Assembly: GCA_030737875.1 (NCBI GenBank) | Contig: CM060924.1 | Coordinates: 149,910,197 to 149,974,196, forward strand | Reading direction: 5' to 3' | DNA: 64,000 nt | Source of the DNA: Allium sativum | Lineage: Eukaryota > Streptophyta > Magnoliopsida > Asparagales > Amaryllidaceae | Position numbers and translations under genes: made by a program | Notes under the pieces: model-generated | The model's database searches: none | What the model was told of the DNA's origin: nothing | Seen by the model: the letters and a program-made list of their open reading frames with translations, nothing else | Shown: piece by piece, positions 36,398 to 47,553 of the stretch | Numbering within the stretch: position 1 is the stretch's first letter | Layout of the letters: each line of letters begins with the position of its first letter

Positions 36398-37467
36398 GGC
36401 CCTACGAACCTTGGTGCTAACTTCCCAACAGATCCAAAGCGAACCACATTTCGTAACGGAGACACTTTGACAAAGACCATGTCCCCAACTTCAAACTCAA
36501 GATCCGTCCTTCTCTTGTCCGCATAAGATTTTTGCCTATCCTGCGCTGCTTTCATCCTCTTTCGAATCAAGTCAATCTTCTCAGAAGTCTCCCTAACCAT
36601 ATCAGGCCCAAGTAAGATCTTGTCCGTAGATTCCCACCAACATGCAGGTGATCGACAAGGCCTTCCATAAAGAGCTTCGAAAGGAGCCATACCAATACTG
36701 GACTGAAAGCTATTATTATATGCGAACTCCACCAATGGAAGATGCTCTTCCCATGTACCTCCAAAATCTAAGATACAAAGCCTCAAAAGGTCTTCTAGGA
36801 CACGATTCACCATCTCAGTCTGGCCGTCCGTCTGAGGATGATATGCGGTGCTCAGACACAATTGAGTCCCCACTGCTTCTTGCAAACTTCTCCAGAACTC
36901 GCTAGTGAAGATAGGATCTCGATCACTCACTATGCTAGAGGGTACCCCATGCAATCGAACTATCTCTCGAAGATATACTGAAGCTAGCCATGGAGCAGTC
37001 CTCTTGCTCTTCACAGGTATGAAGTGGGCGCTTTTAGTAAGTCTGTCTACCACAACCCAAATTCCCGTATTACCCTTTCTTGATCTGGGTAACCCGTCAA
37101 TAAAATCCATCGAGATGCTATCCCACTTCCATTGCGGAACTTCCAATGGGTGAAGCAACCCACCAGGTTTCTTTTGCTCCGCCTTCACTTGTTGGCACAC
37201 CAAGCATCGAGCGACATACTCGGCCACATCTTTCTTCATACCGGCCCAGAAGAAAACCCTCTTCATGTCTTGGTACATTTTGTCCCCACCGGGATGAATG
37301 GTCATCCTAGAACGGTGTGCATCATCAAGAATAACCTTCCTCAAACCCTCGTCTTCCGGTACACAAAGTCTACCGTCTCTACGCAAGCACCCCCTATCGT
37401 CTAGGGTGTACCTACTCAAATGGCTGGACGACTCCCCCCTTATGAGCTTCTCCACCAACTCAACCAA
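36393..37467 (-). pseudogene. pol: Element A pol, integrase part
   Basis: Minus strand, in frame with the upstream gag-pol after a single TAG at 37468-37470. Counting residues from the base after that stop, the integrase zinc-binding HHCC is H51, H58, C88 and C91. The catalytic D,D35E triad is D121 (SMDFIDG), D182 (SDRDP) and E218 (DGQTE). The C-terminal GPF block at the far end is cut by element C. All catalytic residues for strand transfer are present, so the protein lost function through the stop codon and the insertion rather than active-site decay. Confidence 0.9.
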
Positions 37468-40422
37468 CTATGGGTCGTCCCTCTGTGCTTCTCCAATCCG
37501 CCCCAAAAGAGTAGGTCTAACCTCCAAGGAAGCTAGCAAACCGGGTACATAATCAATGGAAGGTCTGAAATCAAACATCGAGATAAATTCCAAGCTTCGT
37601 CGTTCCACGAACAATGGACTCAAGGACAACCTTTTTCTGCTCAAGGCGTCCGCCACCACGTTACCCTTGCCAGGGGTATACGCTATCTCGAAATCATAGG
37701 ATGCTAAGAACTCCATCCACCTTTGCTGTCTCAAATTCAAATCCTTCTGAGAAAACAAGTATTTCAATGATTTGTGGTCAGTGAACAATTCGAATCTCTC
37801 ACCAAGAAGATAATGGCGCCAAATCTTAAGCGCAAAAACAATAGCGGCCAACTCTAAATCATGGGTAGGGTAATTTTTCTCATGCACTCTCGACTGCCTT
37901 CCACCATATGCTATTACCCTTCCCTCTTGCATTAAGACTGCGCCAAGTCCTGTCCCACAAGCATCGGTATAGACAACAAATGGCTTGCTCCCATCTGGCA
38001 ATACTAAAACTGGAGCAGTGGTTAAAGCTCTCTTTAACCGTCGGAACGCATCATCACAATCTGCGTCCCATGTGAAAACAAGATTCTTCTTCGTTAAGCG
38101 GGTTAATGGGGCTGATATCTTTGCGAAGTCTTTGATAAACTTCCTATAGTAACCCGCCAACCCCAAGAAACTTCTTACTTCGGTAGCATTCTTCGGAACC
38201 TTCCAATCCTGAATTGATACTACCTTCGCGGGATCCACAGCTATCCCTTCCTTGGAGACCACGTGCCCCAAGAACCGCACCTCCTTCCTCCAGAAGTGAC
38301 ATTTAGAGAATTTAGCCTTAAGGCTATGTGCTCGAAGAGTCTTCAATACCTCCCCAAGATGTAGGGCATGCTCTTCTTCACTCTTAGAAAATACTAAGAT
38401 ATCATCCACAAAGACCACCACGAATTTATTAAGGAACTCCCTGAACACCCTACTCATCAAATCAACAAAGTATGCAGGGGTGTTCGTCAACCCAAATGGC
38501 ATCACCAGCCACTCATAGAAACCATCCGGAGTCCTAAAGGCAGTCTTGTCTATGCTATCCTCAGCCACCCTCAACTGATGAAACCCCGTGGCTAAGTCCA
38601 ACTGAGAAAATACTGAAGCGCCAACCAACTGATCGAAAAGATCATCAATCCTCGGCAATGGGTGTCTATTCTTCTTTGTGAGCTTATTGAGTTCTCTATA
38701 GTCTACACAAAGTCTGAGGGACCCATCCGCCTTCGTAGCAAAAACTACTGGAGCACCCCACTCCGATATACTCCGTCTTATGAACCACTTCTCAAGCAAC
38801 TCCCCTACTTGCTTATGGAGTTCCCTCCTCTCACGAGGAGCCATGTGGCGCACTGGTAAAGATACAGGTTTAGCATTATCCACCAGATATATTTGGAAGT
38901 CAATCTCCCGCTTCGGGGGTAAGCCCTTCACCTTCTCAAACACATCCGAGTATTCCCGGACCACTCTAACAGATTGCAAACTCTCGACCGAAGCGTCAAG
39001 CGATTCAAGATAACTTAGCATAACAGAATCCATGGGATTACAAGAGATCTCGAGAGTGTTACCCAAGCGGGTCATGAGCCTAACAACTCTCCTTTCGCAA
39101 TCAAGAACAGCACCATTACTGGATAACCAGTCCATGCCCAAAATCAACCCATAGCCCGTGAAGCCCAACACAAAAGCATCACATCTAAACTCAATGCTAA
39201 GTATAGAAATCTTCAAACCCAAACATATCATGGACAAATAAGTGGAGCCCCCAATTGGGTTTGAAACAACCAAGGGATCATCTACCAGACTGGTGTCTAA
39301 GTGCAGTGACTCAACTAAAGATGATGAGATAAACGAATGCGATGCGCCAGAATCAAACAATGTACGGACATGATGATCAAATAGAAAAACCAGAATTTCA
39401 ACGGAAATAGTTCTACCTCTTTCCTGAATCGGTGGAACCGCGAGAGCCTGTACTTGCCCCCTAGCCTGACCCGGTGCCATAAGAGCTTGCACCTGTCCTC
39501 CTGGGGTAGACCCCGTCCTTTGCCCCTTCTTAGGACAGTCTTTTACTAGATGCCCTGCTTCGCCACAGTGGAAGCAGCCAGTCTTCTTCTTCTTGCGGCA
39601 ATCCTTGCTTAGGTGGCCAGGTGTCCCACAATTGAAACACTTCTTCTTCTTTCCCTTGCCACCGTTGCCTTTCCCACCTTTGTTTTGTTGTTGTTGCTGA
39701 GGTCTCTTTTGATCTCCCTTCTTCTCGGGTGCTTTATTAGCATTGGGACCCTTCTCTTCTTCATGCATGAGTGCCATGTCAACTAGCTTCTCGAAGGTGG
39801 CCCTTATAGGGATATGAGTCATAGCCAACCCATGCATTGGTTCATTCAAGCCTTTCACGAACCTCAAAGCCTTCTTCTCCGGTGTATTCACCATGTCTAG
39901 GCCAAACCTTGCCAATTGATTAAACTTGTTGACATATTCCTTCACTGAGAGATTTCCTTGCTTTAGAGTCAAGAATCTTTCCATATACAAGTTTTCCTCT
40001 GCCCTTGAGAGAAACTTTGCCACAAATCTTTGCCTAAAATCCGCCCAAGAGTCAACGGGGCGTTCTCCATTAGTGACCTCCCACCAGAATGAGGCCTCTC
40101 CCTTCATTAACCAAGCAGCTAACTTGACTTTCTTCCCTTCTTCCATCTCAAAGATATCTATCAACTCTTCCACCTCCTTAAGCCAATCTCTAGCCTCCAC
40201 AAAAGTTTCAGATCCTTGAAAAGGTTTCCCTCCCATAGCTTTAAATTCCTTGCAAGTCTTAGCAAAAGTATCCGTGCGAGGAGGAGGGGGAGGAGGAAGA
40301 TCGGGTGCTACGGTTGGTGGAGGAACATTTGCTGGACCCGCAGTGGTGGCCCTAGCCTCCATCAATCTCCTATACCATACTGGTACCGTCACACCCTCCG
40401 GAAAGTTAAGATCCTCAGCCAT
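37468..40422 (-). pseudogene. gag-pol: Element A gag-protease-RT-RNase H
   Basis: A 984-codon frame on the minus strand from ATG at 40420-40422 to TAG at 37468-37470. Gag occupies about residues 1-300: a Pro-rich stretch at 35-48, a capsid-type region 70-220, and two CCHC zinc knuckles ([14 protein letters not shown] 262-275; [14 protein letters not shown] 283-296) for RNA binding. Aspartic protease has DSGAS at 357-361. Reverse transcriptase has [10 protein letters not shown] at 571-580 and the catalytic FVDD at 671-674. RNase H starts near [10 protein letters not shown] (818-827), with TDHKSLKYL at 881-889. Gag and Pol are one frame, as in many plant chromoviruses. The stop separating RNase H from integrase is the only coding defect I see here. 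Departures from consensus, such as NTPAYF after MPFGLT, suggest some decay. Confidence 0.93.
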
Positions 40423-40603
40423 GCTGAAACGAAAAAGGAAAGATTCAAAACGGAGAATTCGAAAGATAAAGATATGGCTATTGGGGATTATGTTTTTCTT
40501 TCAAAAACTTTTCTCTTTAAAGACATGTTTTTGAAAATATCTCTTCCAAAAATGTTTGTAGAAAAATAGTTTTCTAAAAATTTTATCTGTTCCGGTAACC
40601 TTT

Positions 40604-40615
40604 GCTCTGATACCA
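40604..40615 (-). promoter_or_regulatory. Primer binding site of element A
   Basis: TGGTATCAGAGC on the minus strand, two bases from the 5' LTR (40618). Complementary to initiator tRNA-Met. Confidence 0.9.
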
Positions 40616-41878
40616 CGTGTAACACCCCACGCCCGCTACGGTCACTCTCTAAGGGAATGCCATAACATCGGTGGAGTATTTTGAGTGAATATAGAACAGA
40701 GTAATTACAGCAAGACAGATATAAGTAATACTTTGAAAATTTAAAACATCATTTCAATTGCAGCGGAAAATAAAACATGTCTGGTTACATCACAAAACCA
40801 TAATAGAAGTCAAGTACAAATATCCATCCTGCTAAATAAAAATACATAATCCCAATACATGAACTGATAGCCATAAAAGAAAAGGGTAAACTGGGCTCTA
40901 CATCTAGGGTCCAAGCTCCAAGAGAGAAATAAAAGCAGCCTGATCAAAGCCCACTCGTGCTGGGCCCACTCTGAGAACCTGAGGGTTGGGAAAAAGATAA
41001 AAACAACGGGGTCAGACATAAGCCTGAGTGAGCCCTATAACCTTAACAATACAATTATTAAAGTAATTAGGGTATGATATGAACTCGGTACGGTACCTTT
41101 GGGGATAATGACTACACTAAGTAGCCAACAAACATAGGGTGAACTAAGATAACCGTAAAGACGCATCTACCCACCCAAGGATAATTACTAACTACACCAC
41201 ACCAGTCATTCCTACTCAAAGATTGATCCCACCCAAGGACTTAAAAGAAAGATATAACTAGTAGTTTCATGTACCCCTAGCTGACCACATAGGTACCGTC
41301 TGCCCCTATCTCCACTAGGTGTACCCCACTACTCCCCAAGCGATCGACTCCCTAACGTAGATACCCGTGCTGGTCCCACAGTGGGGTGTATCACTCCCCT
41401 AAAGTGGCAACCCAATACTATCAACGGTGCACGGCTTATACCTACACGATGCAACAACGGCTTATCTACCAGCCCGGGCCCACACACGCATATGAAACCC
41501 GTTGGACTTGCGTTGCCACCGCTAACCCGTTTTGGCCTCTTATAATCAAGCCCAGTACGCGTGTCCCATCCTCGACATGGGTCGAGCCCACAAAGATACA
41601 AATGGGTTACTGGTTGAAATGGGCCCCCACAAGCTACCCACCTAAGCTTGTCACTTATCTAGTGTATCCCACTTAACCCTTTAATCATGTTTAATTACAT
41701 GTTTCCACTTGGTTAAGTATTCTAATCGTATTTTCTATTGCCACCCAAGGCAACCCACTAGATTTCCACATGCCACCCAAGGCACCCACTTAACCCCTCA
41801 TGTCCCTCTACATGCTAATATGGTTAAGTGTTTCTTAATTAATTAATTAAGATCATGACCTCATAAAGACCTCTCACA

Positions 41879-41950
41879 TTAGACCATCTTTTATGACTGC
41901 TGGATATGCCGGTTGGTTCCGGGCAGACTTCTGTCATAAAAAGGGTCTAA
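41879..41950. other. Covarying hairpin, copy 1 in A 5' LTR
   Basis: Outer stem TTAGACC with GGTCTAA is fully paired. Inner stem TTTTATGAC (41889-41897) with GTCATAAAA (41933-41941). Confidence 0.65.
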
Positions 41951-42003
41951 CCTCGTGTCTTTACTTTAATCACGTATTTAATTTATGACTAAGACCTCTC
42001 ACA

Positions 42004-42074
42004 TTGGGCCAATCATTTGTAGCCGCTGGATGGCCGGTCGGTTCCGGGCAGACTTCCGCTACAAAAGGGTCCAA
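42004..42074. other. Covarying hairpin, copy 2 in A 5' LTR
   Basis: Outer stem TTGGGCC with GGTCCAA. Inner stem TTTGTAGC with GCTACAAA. Same loop core as elsewhere. Confidence 0.65.
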
Positions 42075-42415
42075 CCTCGTGTCTTAGTTGATTAATTACA
42101 CCTAATTAATCACCCCCATATTAATTATCCCTAATTAATATCAAGTTTTTCATAACATGGGTAGACCTAACTCAATAGGTAAATTCCCATGCGGTAGACC
42201 TAACTCAATAGGTAAATTCCCACTTATGTTAATTTATTTTTATGGTATGCTTAATCATACCCAATCATACTTTTATTAACATATTTATTAACCCCATCGT
42301 TCCCCACGTAAATCGTTCTCATTCATGACATAATAAAGGGAAGATCCATCACAAATATCATGGGTTTAACCAAATCTTAGCATATAACTTTGTCATGGGT
42401 TAAGAGGATGTCAAC

Positions 42416-42895
42416 TTGCATATATGAGCATATATTAACCCAACTACGTTTAACCCAAACTTGCATACTATCATACACATGACTTGCATAACATGTTGCA
42501 TATGAACTTGCATATTATCATACACATATCTTGCATAACATGTTGAACTTGCATATAAGCATTCACATAACTTGCATAACATGTTAAACTTGCATACAAG
42601 CATTCACAAAACTTGCATAACATGTTAAACTTGCATATAAGCATACACATAACTTGCATAAGCATGCATAACTTGCATAACATGTTGAACTTGCATATAA
42701 GCATACACATAACTTGCATACGCATTCACATAACTTGCATAAGCATGCATAACTTGCATAACATGTTAAACTTGCATATAAGCATACACATAACTTGCAT
42801 AAGCATTCACATAACTTGCATAAGCATGCATAACTTGCATAACATGTTAAACTTGCATATAAGCATTCCCATAACTTGCATAAGCATGTTGCATA
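42416..42895. repeat. ACTTGCATAA minisatellite in A 5' LTR
   Basis: Counterpart of the array at 22304-22800 with one internal unit fewer. Confidence 0.85.
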
Positions 42896-43833
42896 ATAGA
42901 TCAATGTTCAACTTAGTGTTTTGCATCATAAGCATCATGAAACATAGCACCAAACTTGCATAAAGATGTCATGACTACATAACATTAAGCTTGCATAAAG
43001 ATGTCATGAACACATACACTAAACTTGCACGACATATAGCATATAACTTGCAAAACACATAACATACACTATACTAAGCTTGCATAAACACATTGATCCA
43101 CAAACATAACCATACATCATCATATCCTATCTTAATCAATTTAACAATTGATTATTAAGGGGATAGAAGCTCACCAAAACCAAGATTAGCAAACTAATGA
43201 AGAAGATTAAGAGGCTAGAAGTTGATTTGGAATGCTATCCCTTCTCTAATTTTGATGGAGGCTCCTTCAAGTTTCAAAGTGGTGGCATAATGGCCTTAGA
43301 TCTATTTTTAATTGGGGGGGGGGGGGTATTAGGGTGTATATATAGATTATTTAGGTGTTTTAGGACCATAGGATTAACCCTAAATTAGATTAGGACCATC
43401 TGATTTCGGAAATCTCTAGAACACAGCCCAAGACTCAACCAAAAACCAGATCTGGTGCACCCAGATCAACAGGGCCGACACCCTGTGTCGACACCCCTGT
43501 CGACAGGGCAGTCGATTCCCCAGTCGACAGGCCTGTCGACAGCCCTGTCGACATGGGTAGGGCGGGAACTTTCCCGCCTGGCCCCCTGCTGGCTCCAATT
43601 TCGAAATCTGATGTTTAATTTTTAAATCTGTTTTTAACTTTGAATTTTCTGCAAACTTCATTGGCCCATAACTGGGCCATACGGACTCCGATTTACAAAA
43701 TTTCAGACTCTAGTTCGCGTATTTTTCCGAGACGAATGTAATGACGCAGCCCGCTTCCCCCAATTCTTACATTTGAGATTATTCATTCTGCAATTAGTGA
43801 ATTTTAGCATTAACTGAAATACGGGGTGTTACA

Positions 43834-44790
43834 GTGGGTCATTCCCAAGCAGGGTTTATTGTCACCAATCTAGAGAAAATTCATTTTGCTACTTCTTTTC
43901 ATTTCTTTATCTCCCGGGAATTATGGTGGTCGCAACAAAAAGTCATAAGGGTGACAATATATTCAATACACTCAAGTTAAATGAGTGGTCGGTCATGTAT
44001 GGCCGGGTTGCAGGACATTCTTGTCGAACCCCATTGTATACCCTCCAGAGTACACTAATCGGAAGGTGGTCCCATACCTTGTCTAGTCGGAATCCAATCT
44101 CCAATAAGAGCCATCGGTTTTCGATTTTATACTATATATGTGGAGCATGAGATGCAAGCGTTCTACTACTTGACTATTTACTTGATTTACATCACTATAA
44201 TAATATCAGACTAGTACTGATTTCAAAATGTGTTTTGGTTATGCTACGGTAAAAACCGACCGTGTTTATGTGTGGACTGGTCTTACAATTACCATTTCTT
44301 TCAAATGGTTTCAAAGTTAAGCAATATGGATGTTATCTATAACTTAGTGGGTTTTACTCACGCTGGTTCACCAGACTATCCGTGGCGTTTGTAATGTCTC
44401 GGGTCAGCCCGAGTAACAGGTTCAGGTTACCGATGCTGTGAAGCCCAGAGATGAGCTGGAGGGTCCAAGCGTATGAACTATATTATTCCACCGTGTGTTG
44501 TATATGAGGACAGGTTATCATAACTGTCCAGATTATCTGTTGTACTCTAATGAATGTAAGTATTTATGTAAAGTTATTTGTAAAGATTTATTTTTATATT
44601 ATATTTTGTTCCGCTGCGATGTGAGATTCTGATTCTGTGTTATCTCCTTATTCTTCTATTCTAATAGTTCTATCTTACATTCCTCATCCCCTTATTTCTT
44701 TCTATTAAAGATCTGTATTTTCGTCCACTTTGGATTGAAGGTGTAAGGTATTAGTCAGCTCAAATTGGTATGGATTTGCGGGCTTTTACA
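43834..44790 (+). mobile_element. LTR I, 3' part
   Basis: Begins at the edge of element A with GGGTCATTCCCAAGCAGGG, aligned to LTR remnant E from about 5003, and ends GGGCTTTTACA at 44790. The TTGTTCCGCTGCGATG motif is at about 44608. The base sequence right after it is AAAGT (44791-44795), matching the duplication at 19135. With the 5' part it would make only about 1.9 kb, so some LTR was probably lost with the truncation left of element A. Confidence 0.55.
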
Positions 44791-44795
44791 AAAGT

Positions 44796-46644
44796 TCAAA
44801 GTGAGAATTATAATTGAAATTCAATTATTTGAATCAAATTATAAAATCGAATTGTTTGAAATCGAACTGTTGAATTGAAATATAAATGGGAAGTCGAATC
44901 CTTCTGAATTAAGATATCGAAATTTAGTGAATTAAATTGAAACTGGAATATGATTCCAGTTTGGTTAAATTTTGAAGAAACGATTCTAATTCCAACTATA
45001 GTATTTTAAAAACTATTTTATATAAATTATTTCCTTTATAAACTATTTACCTTGTAACTATTTTATTTTATTACTTGTTTTAAATAAACCATTTTAATAA
45101 TTAACTATTTATTTTATAAATTATTTTACAATAATTATTTCTTTATAAACTAATTTACCTTACAACTATTTTATTTTATTAATTATTTTAAATAAACCAT
45201 TTAATAATTTACTATTTACTTTATGAACTACTTTATTATTTTAGCTATAAATTTTACTAAACTTGGTTATTCTATTTTAAAAACATACTATTATTTCTCA
45301 AACTATTTCAATTATATATCTAAACTATTTTAAATATATTTTTTAACTATTTTAATATTCAAATTATTTTAAAGTTGGAATTGCTTCAAGATTTTAAATT
45401 AGCTTTAAAAGTTTTTTATGATGAATAATATTCTCTCTTGAATATTGAAATGACTTTTATGAAAATCTGATATTTAGATATGAAGTACGAACCCCTTTGA
45501 AATGTAAAAGAACTGACCGGTGTGAAAAATTTAAGCGATTGGTTGCTAAAGAGACCAGGATCAGATATTGTCATACTCTTCGCCAATACTGAAAACCACT
45601 TTAACAATTGTGTACGCGGTGGAGTTCCAGAATGAAGTAGGATGGATTTGGAGACGATTACTGGATTTGAAGAAAGAGAACGATGATGGATAGCCTTGAC
45701 CTCTGGGTCATAATTAAAATGACTAACATAGGAGCCATACCCAGGTTAATGTAAGCTAGCTCCTCTTAGCAAACATGCTTCTTCGAAACCAATATATTAC
45801 TTTGTGATTGATTGGCGCCTTTGATTTTTAGGAGCATTGCCTGTGGTGGGCGGTAGTCGCGGCTATGCGTTACCACTGGCCTGGGTCCGCAATCCGGTAG
45901 AATCCTACTGATCGGTATTGCCTCGGTGACTTGTCAAATTTATCCTGATCGAGCCCCCTATGACTTTGATTTGTACCGTACCTATGGAGTGCCTTCTGAT
46001 AGCCACTACGTACTGTGGACTTTACAGTATCTGTATAGACTACGGTATTATAAACGGTGTAAGGGTAAAAATGTAATCCAGATTACGCTATTTTAATATG
46101 TTATATTTAACCATAGACACTATTATAATAGCGTATTGTATTATATAGTATCTAGTTTAATGGATCCTTAGGAGATGGAAATTCCCATAACATCTCTTTA
46201 GTTATTGTACTCATATTATCGCATGAATTGGATTTAACTAATATGAAAATATTTTAGTTTTTATCTGAGTATTTTTTGTCTTTCCATTTGTGCTCAGGTT
46301 AGCCTAAGTTTTTCAGTTATTGAAGATACCATTATGGAGATGGAGACGAAGATGGAGCTCAATAGACTTATTTATTATTATTTATTTCGCTGCAAATATT
46401 GGTTTTTTTATGATGGTTAACTCTGATAATTGTTGTAAAATATAATCAAATGTATGTTTTTAACAACTTCAAGAACTATTATTTATTTATTATATTTTGT
46501 CCTTCCGCTGCGAGATTCTTTGTTTGTTTTTCTTCTTCTCTTCTTTTTCTTATATAAATCCCAATAACTATTCATATTTTTGATTGTTTTGTCGACATTG
46601 AGGATCATTTTCAATTTGAACGGTCAAAAATCTCGGATGTTACA
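44796..46644 (+). mobile_element. LTR G, 3' part
   Basis: Runs from LTR I to CTCGGATGTTACA at 46644. It includes a very AT-rich stretch (about 45000-45400) of repeated AACTATTTTA-like words. Near the end is the shared motif, here CCTTCCGCTGCGAGATTC (about 46501). The frame at 45416-45607 has no recognised domain. Confidence 0.55.
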
Positions 46645-47082
46645 CATTTGCATCTAGTTATCTTACATTTTTAGACAATAGCTGAATTTGAAGCGGTTAT
46701 GACTCATTTAAAAAATTTGATAACCACGTGTTGTTCTTGTACATATAATCTATGGTTTAGAAAAGATTAATTAGTTTTGCATGGGTATGTGTCTATTTGT
46801 CATTTCCAAATGATAACCATGACCACAAGAATATTATTTAATCATGAGTGGCCGTATTTAATTTGCACTGGTAAGGAAAACTGTAAATTTTAAAGTCGTT
46901 ATCTTTGTAACATAAACTAAATAACACATCAGGCTGCATGTGATACTTTTTGTCTCATATTTGATACCTGCTTTTTTCATAGATTGTATGTGTGTGTGTT
47001 CGTATATAAAATCCTCCAAGCTGTATATGTACATCAAATCAATCAGTTTACATATCAATCAGTTTACATGTAATATGATACT
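46645..47082. other. Flanking DNA between LTR G and the MULE
   Basis: AT-rich, no recognised gene. It was contiguous with 50721 onward before the MULE inserted. Confidence 0.5.
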
Positions 47083-47091
47083 ATATTAATG
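47083..47091. repeat. Target duplication of MULE, left copy
   Basis: ATATTAATG, nine bases, identical to 50712-50720. Confidence 0.9.
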
Positions 47092-47553
47092 GGATTTTTT
47101 CCGATTTGGCCACCTTTTGAAAACTTATCACTGATTTAGCCTGGTTTTAAAACTTATTACGATTGTAGCTTCATTTTTGGCCATGTAGGAAAAAGGGGAT
47201 ATTTTGTACATGCAACATTCGAGATGACGCAAATATGCGGCATTCAAAATGTCGCACAGTTAATTCGAATAGAAAATTGTATGTGCGACATTTTAAATGA
47301 TGCATAGTTGCGGTATTTAGAATGCCACTGGCAAATTTTTAATTCAAACAGAAAATGGATACGTGCGAATTCAAGATATCGCACGTTTGCGTCGTCTTGA
47401 ATGTCGCTCCAACATAATATGCTGAGCGTAGTGCCCTCTTCTTCTCCATTTTTTTCACTTCATTTATTTCTTCAAAAACGAAATCCAAATCTCCCTAATC
47501 CTAAATTGATCCCTTAACACCAAATTTTTGTTTTTTGATCAAAAATTGATACC

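Larger units (their letters stand above)
20506..43833 (-). mobile_element. Ty3/gypsy chromovirus element A, Tekay/Del-like, interrupted by element C
   Basis: Minus-strand LTR retrotransposon. Its LTRs are 20506-23741 (3') and 40618-43833 (5'), starting TGTAACACCCC and ending GGGGTGTTACA on either strand. The primer site at 40604-40615 matches initiator tRNA-Met and the polypurine tract is at 23742-23754. Gag, protease, RT, RNase H, integrase and a C-terminal chromodomain-like part follow the Ty3/gypsy order. The LTRs differ by about 1 percent by eye, so the insertion is young. A 11.7-kb element (C) sits in pol. No target duplication can be defined because the left edge is joined to a truncated extra internal copy. 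It interrupts LTR I. Confidence 0.9.
40618..43833 (-). repeat. LTR of element A, 5' copy
   Basis: 3216 bp, partner of 20506-23741. Holds the CAGCGGAAAATAAAA motif (40761), hairpins at 41879-41950 and 42004-42074, minisatellite 42416-42895, TATA box 43333-43345 and GTCGAC cluster 43487-43552. A poly-G run near 43314 is longer than in the partner. Confidence 0.92.

Noticed and set aside
36388..40422. Integrated plant pararetrovirus
   Set aside because: Integrase is present and there is no movement protein or coat motif. The domain order and LTRs are those of Ty3/gypsy retrotransposons.
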